Positions 53,080 through 63,315 of a stretch of 64,000 bases of DNA are shown here, piece by piece; the stretch's first letter is position 1; each line of letters opens with the position of its first letter. A program made the position numbers and the translations under genes. A model generated the notes under the pieces. That model ran no database searches and was not told the origin of the DNA. It saw only the letters and a program-made list of their open reading frames with translations. The stretch comes from Anadara kagoshimensis. Taxonomy: Eukaryota; Mollusca; Bivalvia; Arcoida; Arcidae. The DNA lies in assembly GCA_021292105.1 (NCBI GenBank), contig CM037870.1, forward strand, positions 61,220,167-61,284,166. Direction: 5' to 3'.

Positions 53080-53320
53080 GTAATAGATCCATGGTCGGGT
53101 AATGGTCAGATACTGCTTATCATAGATCCATGGTGTACATGTCGGGTAATAGTCACATACGGTTTTAATAATACGTGGTGTACATGTCGAGTAATGGTCA
53201 TATACAGGTTTTATTAACGACGTATGTCCGGAAATGGTCAGATGATATCAAAACAGCAATACAGGATATATACATGTTAGGTGATGGTCAGATGAAATAA
53301 CAATACATGGTGTAAATTTA
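53080..53320 (+). repeat. degenerate satellite tail in flipped orientation
   Basis: At about 53080 the orientation switches: the plus strand now reads CGGGTAATGGTCAGATAC and CATGGTGTACATGTCGGG, as in array A. Five or so poorly conserved units follow and decay by 53320. Degenerate units are normal at a satellite border, so this looks like the original edge of a plus-oriented array. Confidence 0.85.
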
Positions 53321-53879
53321 AATAAATGTCTCTGATATGAGCATTTTGTGTTATATAAATATTTCTCTAAGACTAAGAAAAATCAATATTATGTTCAAGT
53401 AGAATTCTCCCTTGAGAACCAAATTTTCCTATTAAATGAATTGTATTGTAAACCAATTTTAGTTCGCATGTTATTTACAATCGCTTATTTTGCAAGGAGA
53501 GTAAATGGGGAAAGTTTATCGTCGCAAATCTTAAATAAGTAGTTTCTGATGATTTTCGTATATTTAATTAAATCGCGAAAATTTATAGTCGCGAATTGTT
53601 ATTGATTTGTTATTACGAAAGTTAATAGCCACGAGTAATAGTTGGCTCACAGTAATTACTACATTAATTTTATGAACATTCATATTTACATTATCTCATT
53701 GGTGAAGGCCTGAGTGATTTCCTTCAGTCAATATAATATACTAAGTACTATTATTACTCAGGGTGGGCCCGACCCCACTAAACCTATAAGAGAATGTAAA
53801 TTAATGTTTATCCCCTGAAAGTGATGCTATTTAACGACATAGCAATTGCATTACTGTAACAATAAAGAGAAAAAATACA
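53321..53879. other. unassigned DNA right of the satellite
   Basis: The 64-codon frame at 53348 has no recognisable domain. TCGCGAA words near 53570-53620 resemble those in 11375-12015 but are too short to link. Confidence 0.45.
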
Positions 53880-53965
53880 TTGGCCAAACCAGTACTCGAA
53901 CCCAGAACCTTCTCAATACTAGCTGAGACTCTACCAACTGCGCTCCGACCGACTCGGTTGGTTCA
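53880..53965 (-). repeat. tRNA-derived SINE head
   Basis: On the minus strand GCGCAGTTGGTAGAGTCTC (box A) and GGTTCTGGGTTCGAGTAC (box B) form a tRNA-like head. No mature tRNA acceptor pairing was found, so a SINE is preferred over a tRNA gene. Confidence 0.6.
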
Positions 53966-54044
53966 TGCATAAGGCTTTAAAATTTTACACTGCTACCTCG
54001 CCTGGCACTCAGAATTAAGAGTAACTGGTTCAACTAGTGCTATG

Positions 54045-54290
54045 ATAATTTGACTAAGGGAGTGGTATGTTTGTCTATGACACACTGACTAGGTGAGTTA
54101 GCACCTTAAAATTCACCACGAGTGCAGACTAGAGCAGGCGAGACCATAAACACACTCACACATCTCCGCATACAGGAACTTGTTCTAAGAATAATCGTTA
54201 GAAATTAAACTGGCTCTTGTCGCGAAAAGCTGAATACGATGTTAAACAACATTACAACCAACCAACCAACCAACCAACTAACCAACTGCT
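54045..54290 (+). repeat. SINE body with (ACCA)n tail
   Basis: The sequence ends in GATGTTAAACAACATTACA followed by ACCA repeats (about 54253-54285), a tail style I associate with molluscan SINEs. The head is not clear. Confidence 0.5.
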
Positions 54291-54429
54291 CTATCCAGCC
54301 AACAAACAAGCCTGTCCGCCACATTTCACCTTCCTTTTTAATTCAACTCTCTTGAATGAAAACTACCAGGTTCCACACTGGGACCAACCTGTTGATCAAC
54401 CACTTTTAAGTCGCGGATGAATGGAACGT

Positions 54430-54530
54430 CCAACTGATAGGAAAGAAGGACTCGAACCTGGGACCCTCCCAACCCTAGAGAGACACTACAGACTTAGATA
54501 CCAGGCCACCTTTTAAGCCTATAAGCCTAT
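54430..54530 (-). repeat. tRNA-like SINE head
   Basis: Minus strand has a good box B (GGTCCCAGGTTCGAGTCC) and a weak box A (GGCCTGGTATCTAAG). Confidence 0.45.
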
Positions 54531-54652
54531 TCTCACAGGACAGAAAAGCGTTATCATTCATTTATGATTAAAAGTTTAATTATGATATCCGGCATCCTTA
54601 ACTCTTTGGAGTTAATCACCTTCACTCATACGAGAAGTGATATACACACACG

Positions 54653-54658
54653 CAGAGA

Positions 54659-54720
<62 letters not shown>

Positions 54721-54891
54721 AAAAAAAAACAAACGGGAGTTTGTGAAAACAAACATATACACGTTATATACGTATACATTAAAAATATGTACTTTTACGG
54801 GAAGTCTTAGCGTGGTTAGTAGGTCACTGATATAATCTCCATAAATGGTATATTTAGGCACTATCCTAGCGATTTGTTCAGAGAGAAAGAA

Positions 54892-54936
<45 letters not shown>

Positions 54937-55100
54937 GCCTGAAAAAATCAAACTGGAGAGTGTGAAAACAAACATATACACGTTATACACGTATACATTA
55001 AAAATATGTACTTTTACGGGAAGTCTTCGCATGGTTAGTAGGTCACTGATAAAATCTCCAATAAATGGTATATTTAGGCACTATCCTAGCGATTTGTATT
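54653..55100. repeat. 219-bp tandem duplication carrying (GA)n tracts
   Basis: Two copies, each with a GA tract (about 54655-54716 and 54893-54932), then CCTGAAAAAA, GTGAAAACAAACATATAC, GTACTTTTACGGGAAGTC and GGCACTATCCTAGCGATTTG. The offset is 219 bp (54743 versus 54962). The Arg/Glu-rich and Leu/Ser-rich reading frames here are translations of the GA tracts. Confidence 0.9.
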
Positions 55101-55735
55101 GTAAAACAATTCTTAGTACATATAAAAAGGATGATCATTAATACGCTAATACTTACATTTGATTATATGCACATCTTTCTTTCATAAATCCTAGCCGTCG
55201 CCTAATCGTGTCCGCCATTACCCTAATAATACTGACAAAGACCCGGATGTAAGATATATGATTCAAGTAGAAAAAAATGGTGCATTTTAGCCGATTATAA
55301 AACGTATATCTTTAATATATCTTTTTGTTTTCTCACTTACTGTAGATTTTTTAACTTTAGAATCTAAAACAAACACTGAATTATTTATTTGCACAATTTT
55401 TTTGAGATATACGCAGGGTTTAGAAGTTATTTAACAAAAAATGACCACTTCCCGTAAAGATCAATATTTCTCTATGTTCGAAATATACAGATATACGACC
55501 TCGATTTTTGACTTGTTATAACTTTATTAATTTTAAATAAAATATTATGATATGAAGTAAACTAACAGATTTTTGGAAGGCCTTTCTAATGACATACTCG
55601 GTGTTTGGCTATTCATAAAGGTTTTGTCATGAAATGGTCACAAACTTTAGAGGGAAGTATTTTTCTTCCCGTATCCGACAAGTTCCCTCAAAATACCATG
55701 TTTCACATACAATAATGCCCGAATAGTGACAATAA

Positions 55736-55780
<45 letters not shown>

Positions 55781-56216
55781 TAACCTGCTCCTTGAGAAGT
55801 TATAGCTCGAATGACAACACCTCATATAACTATTCATATCATCTACCGTGAAATTATTCACGCATACACAACCGGTTATCATCTAATACACCCTTATAGT
55901 ATATATTTGACAGCCCATACATCCCGTAACTCGCTAAGATATACCTTTTATAAATAAATATGATATCAACTGAAGACTGACAACTGATTACAAATTTAGC
56001 ACCCAGACCTATGACCTAATATTACTGACCCATGAAAATAAAAAACAAAAAATGACCAATCAAATCAGTTTTTACATAATGAAACAAGTGCTAAGACAGA
56101 CAACACTTGCAAACCTAAACAACACACATGTATAGGAATTATATGCAAGACTTACCTGAAGCATACCATACTGTGTCATATAATATTTACAGTCATCTTT
56201 ATTCCGTATGTATTAA
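55101..56216. other. unassigned AT-rich DNA
   Basis: Contains a (TA)n microsatellite at about 55738-55773. The part from about 56100 could belong to the LTR of the Gypsy element, but this cannot be tested without the other LTR. Confidence 0.45.
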
Positions 56217-56430
56217 ATCAAAAAGAAACATACTAATCCATGTCTGGATCAGAATCCAGAAGCAAAGTAAAAACTTTGGAACTGACAAGCCAGGTTAGAA
56301 AAGTGAACTTCCACCAGGGAAGTGAGGCCGGGTGATTTGGAAGGGAAATCATATCCTGTTTAGCTAGCTATACCCGCCACGTGTGTAATCCAAAATGTGT
56401 AAAAGGAACATGGAACTATGGGACGTCAAA
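56217..56430 (-). mobile_element. inverted copy of the Penelope-like element end
   Basis: This 214-bp stretch is the reverse complement of the right end of the main element (about 60884-61098) with scattered differences. It covers the pseudo-LTR plus the ~60 bp before it; shared words include CATACTAATCCAT, CCAGAAGCAAAGTAAAAAC and GGAACATGGAACTATG. Inverted partial copies next to a main insertion are known for this element class. Confidence 0.85.
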
Positions 56431-56563
56431 TACATGTATTTATGTAATGAATTTAATACTTACCTTAAATACCAATTTAAGAAAATAATTACAAATAAGT
56501 AATATAAATAAAACAAAAAAACATTTCACATACTAATTATATACAAATATCCACACTGCTACA

Positions 56564-56576
56564 AACTCCCCTTTTT
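56564..56576 (-). other. polypurine tract and 3' LTR start of the Gypsy element
   Basis: On the minus strand AAAAAGGGGAG is followed by TGTAGCAGTG. A purine run just before a TG dinucleotide is where plus-strand DNA synthesis is primed in this class. The LTR cannot be delimited because its partner is outside the window. Confidence 0.5.
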
Positions 56577-56589
56577 AGAAAAAATGTTG

Positions 56590-57784
56590 TTCTCAACATT
56601 TTGATCCAAATTATTATCCAACAAAATATCCAGAAGCGATTGTGCTTTTTTTTTTCCTGTACATGATAAAACTCTACTAATTCCTTCAGAAAATTGACTT
56701 TTTTTCGAATTCTTCTAGATCTACGAAGTTGAACCGGTGGTTTCTGTTTAGGAATTGCTCCTGTTCCAGTATTCTGAACTGTATCCGATCTTGTTGCTGT
56801 AACTGATTCGGTGACAACTACTTCTTTTTACTGGTTCCCTGTTTATCTTCATATTTTAATTACTTTTAGCAACAGTCATACGAGGAGCTTCTGACCTAAC
56901 TATCGAAATACTAGTACATTTAGACACCTTCACCAATACTAGACTGTTGATTGTCTCTATCTGAATTTTTAAGCTCCACCTCAGCAATTGTGCCAAAATT
57001 GTCTGTTATCTTCAGCTACCGTTCTAGCTGCTGCTATCTATATTTCCTCTTCCTTTGAATCAGAATCTGTTTCTGATAAACTTTCATCTTTATTTTCTAC
57101 TTCTGGTTTATGTTGTTTGTGTCTTGGTATTGGTTTTGGTTTTGTCACATTTTGGTTTGCCTTGATTTGTTAATGTCTTCTCCAAGATATTATCTCGTAT
57201 GTAAACTGATTCTATGAGCTTTCATCTTTATTTTCTTCTTCTGGTTTATGTTGTTTCTGTCTTGGTCTTGGTTTTGACACACTTTGGTTGTCTTGATTTT
57301 TTTTCTCCGAGATATTATCTAGTATATGAACTGATTCTATGGGTAAAAGGTGATTACGGTGTATACTAGATTTTACAATTCACCTGCTCTTTATATTGTG
57401 TAAACTGGAATATTATTTTTTTTATTATGTCACAATATAAACATCTTCCTCTCATTTATTAAACACCTTATGTTTACCATCAAATGTCATAATAATACTC
57501 TGTCTCCTAATTGTAATGTTGGGTGCCTTACTTTCTTAACATAATGCTATGCTTGTTTACGTCTAGCCTGCTTTGTTGTCTTAGCTGCTGGTTCATATTA
57601 TGCTTTAAGTCTAGTTTGTAGATCTTTTGCAATTTTTGTAGTTGATTTGGCAGCACTGTTATTGTTTATCCCAGTGCTATATTCAGTGGTAACCTTGGAT
57701 GCCTTCCAAACATTAACAAATTGGTTGAATGTCCTGTAATAATTATTTCATATTGCATATTGCTACATAACTTTAAAATGGCGG
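56590..57784 (-). pseudogene. Gypsy integrase C-terminal part (fossil)
   Basis: LLMFGRHPRLPLNIALG, the end of a Gypsy integrase core, is encoded near 57685-57740. A Lys/Gln-rich segment and a short C-terminal chromatin- or DNA-binding region follow, ending near the polypurine tract. An internal 138-bp near-tandem repeat (from 57081 and 57219) encodes a charged tail. Broken. Confidence 0.65.
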
Positions 57785-57940
57785 GTAGCTAGCTAAACAG
57801 GAGGTGCTTACCCTTCCGGAGCACCGGCCTCACTTCCCTGGTGGAGGTTCACGTGTAGAACCTAACTTGTCAGTTTCAAAGTTTTTACTTTGCAACAGGA
57901 ATGTAATTCGGATATGGATTAGTATGTTTGTTTTTGATTA
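57785..57940 (+). repeat. left pseudo-LTR of the Penelope-like element
   Basis: Begins GTAGCTAGCTAAACAGGAGG and ends ATGTTTGTTTTTGATTA. It matches the right copy over its whole length with scattered substitutions. Confidence 0.85.
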
Positions 57941-58265
57941 TTACTACTGGGTCGGTGTCTCTGCTGGTGAAATTTTCCCCGAGGATACTATTAGACCAGT
58001 CTTATCTATTATGCAGCACACACAAAATGACATTAGAGAGCCTGAGACGTCTCGCTCTATTAAAAGGTCTCTTGCTAGTACTACGGGCACTAGACTAGCA
58101 GTTAATATTGGTGCCCCAAGGATTATCCTTCAGGATATTATCAAAACGTCATATGTTGCCAGTTCCGATCATCGTTACCTCTATAAAGATTCACAAGACA
58201 CTTTCAAACAAATAAAAAAGTCAACAATTAAACTTTCAGATATTTTAATTATGATGACAATTTAA
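57941..58265 (+). pseudogene. N-terminal region of the Penelope-like element
   Basis: A frame covering 57804-58265 starts in the pseudo-LTR and runs through a Ser/Thr-rich segment. I recognise no domain. Its place upstream of the endonuclease suggests the N-terminal extension of the element protein. The part read from the pseudo-LTR (57804-57940) is probably not translated. Confidence 0.5.
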
Positions 58266-58329
58266 CTTACTGCACCGTTACAACTTGTAAATAAAACAAA
58301 CTGCAAAACCTTCCAATGTTGTATATGGA

Positions 58330-58640
58330 ATGGAGTGCAATTTATGTAGACTCATATATGTGGGTGATACCAAAGGTAGACTTAATGTACGTGTAAATGG
58401 ACATCGGTTTGAGATCAATAACGTTGGTAATCAGTTTCTTTACCAACATTTTAACCAGCCGGGCCATTTTGTATTATCTTTGAAAGTCAGACTTTTTGAA
58501 AAAATATACCACCATACAAATAGTCCTACATTAAGCACTCCATACCGATTCCAACGGGAAAATTACTACTAAGAGAACTAGGCACTGCTTCGCCATATGA
58601 ATGCAATGACAAAATTGTAAGCGTAGGAAATCTTTCAAGC
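58330..58640 (+). pseudogene. GIY-YIG endonuclease domain (Penelope-like)
   Basis: This domain nicks genomic DNA to prime reverse transcription. Counting from the ATG at 58330: zinc ligands C3 and C6 in ECNLC, the YIG-type core IYVGDTKGRLNVRVNGHR at residues 9-26, then H40 and H46 in YQHFNQPGH. C3-C6-H40-H46 is the CCHH signature of Penelope-type GIY-YIG enzymes. A basic stretch (RFQREN) precedes the end of this piece. In canonical Penelopes this domain follows the RT; here it precedes it. Confidence 0.88.
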
Positions 58641-58659
58641 CCAGGTTGTTACAATGTAA

Positions 58660-59394
58660 ATGTTTTACACTTGTTCAACAAAACTACACATGACAATAGA
58701 AGTCATGGACATCGGCGTTACAACAAACCCAATATCCATGATATTAGTTTCCTTAATGTTTTACCATTCCTGCAGAAACCTCTCTGATTACACCATATCC
58801 GAACTAAACTCTACTCTATACCATTATCCCGTCTCAGACAGACAAGAAGAATGCATATTAAAAATCATTATAGATTCCAATACACCAGAATATAAGTTTA
58901 CTGCTATCATCATGGATATTGCTTTTAACAGATTATTTAATCCTGCTCGGGAAAACAATATTGAGAACAATGGTCAACGCCAATATCTTAAGTTACACTA
59001 TGCTAACAAAGGCATAGATGATATACACATTTCCAATATTCTTCAAAATAAACAAGTACAATCTAAAGTTTCTGCTTATAATTCGGCACCTCTAGTTTCC
59101 TACTCCTACAATAAACCTATTGCATCCAAAATATTTAATTATAAACAAACATTGCAGTGCTTGAACTTTCATAATTTTACTCCACCTACCTGCCCTTGCT
59201 CGCCTTCTCCCTATATTTATGGACCAGCTGGACATGTGATAGCTGGTAATCTCAATATAACAGAGATCACTAAATTAAGATCTTTACTTTCAAAAGGTCC
59301 TAAATATAGAGAACCTCAACCTTTTACTTGGGGACAGAAAATCAGACTTGTCATGGATTCTGTTGAAGAGTACGCCAGACGTTGGGCTAAATAA
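58660..59394 (+). pseudogene. CxC linker and RT N-terminal region (Penelope-like)
   Basis: The frame holds ANKGIDDIHISNIL (residues 115-128), SYSYNKPIASKIFNYKQTL (147-165), then PPTCPCSPSPY with the CxC pair at 178 and 180. GPAGHVIAGNLNI, LRSLLSKGPKYREPQPF and MDSVEEYARRW follow. The conserved CxC between endonuclease and RT defines the N-terminal-endonuclease Penelope-like group. The first ~30 residues appear to be in a different phase from the element protein. The ATG is not a native start. Confidence 0.85.
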
Positions 59395-60846
59395 GAAGAT
59401 GTTGAGCTTCATACCTTATCCGACTGGATAATGGTTGTGAGATCTTCCGTTAAAACTAGGATTGCCTGACTTAAAGGGTTTATGGGTACTAAACCGTCTT
59501 CAGTACTCAAGGGTTCAAAAATCAAGGCAATTCTAACAGACATACACAACAAATATGTTGTTGTCCCAGCTGATAAGGCTTCCAACAACATTATTCTCGT
59601 TTGTAAGAGATTCTACCTTGAATGTCTTATTCAGGAGCTTGGTTTAGATGGTATATCAAATAACCCTGCATATACTAGAACTAATTTTACCAAAGATGAA
59701 GTTCTTTCCAACCATAAGAGAGTTCTCGAGTCTTTTGGTATCAATCTTAAAGAAGAAGATCTTGATCTTCCTTACTTGTATTGGATTCTTAAACTCCATA
59801 AAATCCATAAAGGAAAGATATATAGCAGGCTCATTTAAATGTACTACTAAATCATTATCGGTAACTCTAACACAAATTTTGACAATCGTCAAATATTGTC
59901 TTCAGTCTTATTCAGAAAAAGTATATTCTACATCTGGAATCAACCAAATGTGGATTCTCAAAAATTGAAAAGAATTACTTGAACATCTTGCTTCTAATAC
60001 TTTAACTCATGTAAAAAGTATAAAAACATTTGATTTTTCTACACTATACACCACTATCCCTCATTCTAAATTGAAAGAAAGTCTTAAAGAAATTATTCAC
60101 TTGGGTTTCTTTTACAAAAACGGTAAGCCAAGATACAAATATCTGGTGCTGAACAGGGATTCTGGTTATTTTGTCAAGCATCATACGGATTCCAAACAAA
60201 AATATACTGAAGATACCATCACAAAATGTTAGAGGTTTTGATAGATAACATATTTGTTGTGTTTGGTAATATAGTTTTTCAGCAAATGGTCGGTATACCA
60301 ATGGGTACAAACTGTGCACCAGTGCTTGCTGATTTGTTCCTTTATTCTTATGAAGCAGAATTTATGCAGAACCTTGTTAAATCTGGAAAGAAGGCTGTCG
60401 CCAAATCATTCAACTCGACATACAGATATATAGATGACGTTCTGTCTCTTAACAATCCTAAATTTGGAGACTATGTAAATGTCATCTATCCTATTGAGCT
60501 TGAAATAAAAGACACGACTGATTCATCAAGTTCTGCTTCATATTTAGACTTATACCTAAATTATGACGCACACGAAAGGCTACATTTGACACTTTATGAC
60601 AAACGTAATGACTTCAATTTTTGTATTGTCAACTTTCCTTTTTTTAGCAGCAATATACCAGATTCTCCTGCTTATGGTGTATTTGTTTCCCAATTCATAC
60701 GCTATGGTACAGCTTGTTCCCACTACGGGGACTTTGTACAACGAAGTAGGCTGCTTGCAAATCAATTGTTGACTCAGGGATATTGCAAGCCTAGGCTTAT
60801 CAAGCCCCTCAAAAAAGTTTTATGGCCGTCATCACAGTATTGTTGA
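59395..60846 (+). pseudogene. telomerase-like reverse transcriptase (Penelope-like)
   Basis: Recognisable RT pieces in order are KYVVVPADKASNNIILVCK (about 59545-59601), LDLPYLYWILKLHK (about 59760-59805), KTFDFSTLYTTIPHSKLK (motif A, about 60025-60080), GIPMGTNCAPVLADLFLYSY (about 60292-60351) and the catalytic YRYIDDVLSLNN box (about 60421-60456). ASYLDLYLNYD then DKRNDFNF follow at the thumb side. Sequence order and motif style are those of Penelope-like RTs, the closest relatives of telomerase. The region is broken in several places. Confidence 0.87.
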
Positions 60847-60942
60847 CAAGTTTGTCTCTGTGTCCAGGATTGCGCTGAATATTTTTGACGTCTCATAGTT
60901 CCATGTTCCTTTCACACAATTTTGATTACATACGTGACAGGT

Positions 60943-61098
60943 GTAGCTAGCTAAACAGGAGGAGCTTACCCTTCCGGACCACCAGGTCCCATATCCCTTG
61001 TGGAACTTCACGTGTTAACCTAACTTGTCAGTTCCAATGTTTTTACTTTGCTTCTGGTTTGTGATTTGGATATGGATTAGTATGTTTGTTTTTGATTA
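60943..61098 (+). repeat. right pseudo-LTR of the Penelope-like element
   Basis: Same boundaries and order as the left copy. The host Gypsy sequence resumes directly after it. Confidence 0.85.
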
Positions 61099-61129
61099 AA
61101 TCAAATTGCTGATTAAATGGTAATGTTTC

Positions 61130-61607
61130 TAGCATTTTAAACAAAGTCCTATTGCAGTTGTTTTTGCTGTCTGATTTCTACTAGGAAAAGCTAGAGCATA
61201 CTTTGTGAAATGATCTGTCACCACCAGTATATTTTTAAATCCTACCTTCGACGTTTCCAATTGTAAATAGTCGATGTCATCAGTATATTTTGAAATCCTA
61301 CCTTCGACGTTTCCAATGTTAAATAGTCCATGCATAGTAACTCTAATGGTTGTGATGATGTAATTGATACCAAAGGTGCTCTTGTGTTTTCAGGTTTCTT
61401 TCTGAGTGTGCATTTGTTGCAGCTCTTTATCCAGTTGTCAATATCGTTCAACATCCCAGACGAGTAAAACCGTTCTTTTATCAGCGAAACTGTTACAGGA
61501 TGACCTACATCATTATGCAATCCTTGTAAGACTTCATTCATGAAGTGGGTTGGTATTACAAGCTGTTTGTGCTGATCACCGTCTTTATTACCTACCCTAT
61601 ATAACAT
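61130..61607 (-). pseudogene. Gypsy integrase N-terminal and core part (fossil)
   Basis: An HHCC zinc-binding pattern is visible (LHNDVGHP, then NWIKSCNKC), followed by a core-domain segment around VTDHFTKYALAFPSRNQTAK. These are hallmarks of Ty3/Gypsy integrases, which join the DNA copy to the genome. Broken. Confidence 0.8.
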
Positions 61608-61639
61608 TCAATTAGTAATTTCTATGTTCAAAAATCCTT

Positions 61640-62654
61640 GCAAAACTGTTATGTTCTGTCGTCTTTGAAACATGATTTTTACTTAAAATCCGTTTACTTC
61701 TTACCGCATTATACTTCATTGTCTTGGACGATTTGATTATACCCTCACAGACTTACGAGAAACGTCTAGATGGGTTCAGACAAGTTTCAATTAAGTTCTC
61801 CTAAAAATTCTTCATTAAACGCTGATACGTGGCTAGTCAATTTTAAGAAAGACCGAATGACATTCTATTCCACTCGAAAAACCCTAATGGACCCATTGTA
61901 AACGCTGTCCTTTCGTCTACTTCCACCTAGTGATAACCTCACTTCATATTTAATACAGTAAAGTACTTTAATCCTGCCATAGAATCTAGAATTCTATCTA
62001 TCCGAGTTAAAGCATAAACGTCTTTAATAGACATCGATTAAGTTGTCGATAATCACAGTATAACCTTAGTTTACAATCTTTCTTCTTTGCCAAAACTATA
62101 TAAGAAGCTTGTGGTGAGTGTGAAGGTCTGATAACCCCAGTATTTAATAGCTGTTGTAAGTGATTTCCAACTTCATCTTTCATTTCCTGGAGGTATACGC
62201 TATGTCGCTGCTTGAATGGAATCTTATTTGCTAATTCAATCTTATATGTAAAAGATTGCGAATGTCCTATGTCTAAATCGTGTTTAGAACATATATCCTA
62301 AAGTTCTTGTACTAGTGCTTTACCTCGCTCTAATTCTTCTTTACTTAAATCTGAATGTTCAAACTTTATTTCATATAAAACTGTAGCTCCATTATTTGTT
62401 GTTATTGTTTCAGAATGGTGTATACACTCTGGTTTATCTTGAATCTGAACTGGTTGAATCTCACAAATAACAACTTTTGGTGGTACAACTACTGTCCTTA
62501 CGGTCACCTTAGAAATATATACTGGAATATGGTATATACATTTTTTAACATACTTAATCAGTGTGGGAGCAATGATTAAATCTTCTGGTACCGACAAATA
62601 CTTGCTTGTTTGTAATAATGCACAAGTAGGCCGATACTGAATTCCTTTATCCAC
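61640..62654 (-). pseudogene. Gypsy pre-RT and reverse transcriptase remnant (fossil)
   Basis: 62298-62654 encodes a Val/Lys-rich segment with LSKEELERGKALVQEL, typical of the spacer between protease and RT in Gypsy elements. About 62085-62165 is similar to the N-terminal RT block, where this family has a 'hGhIRPSxSPxAS' signature. Only part of the domain is recognisable. Broken. Confidence 0.55.
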
Positions 62655-62799
62655 ATATTTTGTAATAGTAACGTTTTAATTAACAGGTATCGTTATCCCT
62701 TATCTCTCATTATTTCTAATAAGTCCAAATTTGTTATGATTCTTTTCAGTCCTTTCTCTCTTAATTTTATATTTCTGAGAGCTATCTGCCATAGTGTAT

Positions 62800-63277
62800 G
62801 TAAATATGTTGTTTGCATAAATAAATTGTTGTTTGCACGTGTCCAGATAGGATTTAAATATGTTAGTTCCTAGTAGTATGGGTGAAGTGTTATGGTATTC
62901 ATTACTTGGTACTATTAAAAATAAGCAGTGTTTTGGTCTTTCATTCTGTATTCCACTGATTGTGAATGTTACCTCTGTATCGACATAACCTTTGTATGGT
63001 AGACCCTGGCCATCAGCACACTCTATCTTAATTAAATTCTTCAGTGACTACAATGGTTTATTGGCAAGATATTCTTTATAAAATGATTCTGAAATGGTTG
63101 ATATTTTTGACCCAGTATCCAAAAGCGTTTTAGATGGAATATTGTGTATAAAACATCAATTTTATTTGTCTCTCCAATCAACTCTTTTGGAATCTCAACA
63201 TTTGACGACCTTGAGGACTGGAAATGACATTGGCTAATAGACACCTTATCCCAAGACGACCTAGATTTTCTATGCAT
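62800..63277 (-). pseudogene. Gypsy protease region (fossil)
   Basis: Downstream of the zinc knuckle the translation resembles the start of a Gypsy aspartic protease (a degraded LDTGS-like stretch, then a hydrophobic strand). The region is inferred mainly from its place between Gag and RT. Broken. Confidence 0.45.
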
Positions 63278-63315
63278 CCCCTCGCTAAGTGACCTGGCTT
63301 CTTACATTTGTAACA
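63274..63315 (-). pseudogene. Gypsy Gag zinc knuckle (fossil)
   Basis: The minus strand encodes CYKCKKPGHLARGC, a C-x2-C-x4-H-x4-C retroviral-type zinc knuckle that in related elements binds the genomic RNA. Confidence 0.85.

Larger units (their letters stand above)
57785..61098 (+). mobile_element. Penelope-like element, Naiad type (GIY-YIG before RT)
   Basis: A 3.3-kb retroelement bounded by two 156-bp direct repeats (57785-57940 and 60943-61098) that act as pseudo-LTRs. In order it carries an N-terminal region, a GIY-YIG endonuclease with CCHH ligands, a linker with a CxC motif and a telomerase-like reverse transcriptase. Canonical Penelope elements have the endonuclease at the C terminus. 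The permuted order plus CxC is the hallmark of the Naiad/Chlamys group, of which Naiads are common in invertebrates and can recode UGA as selenocysteine in clams. It sits inside the Gypsy element, so it is the younger insertion. It is interrupted in several places and looks inactive. Confidence 0.88.

Noticed and set aside
14124-53320. CRISPR array
   Set aside because: Units abut without unique spacers, vary throughout, and the context is a eukaryotic satellite.
54564-55141. Arg/Glu-rich and Leu/Ser-rich proteins
   Set aside because: Translations of GA/CT dinucleotide tracts.
57785-61098. Hammerhead ribozyme in the Penelope-like pseudo-LTRs
   Set aside because: I looked for the CTGATGA ... 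GAAA core on both strands and found none; Naiad-type elements are known to lack canonical hammerheads.
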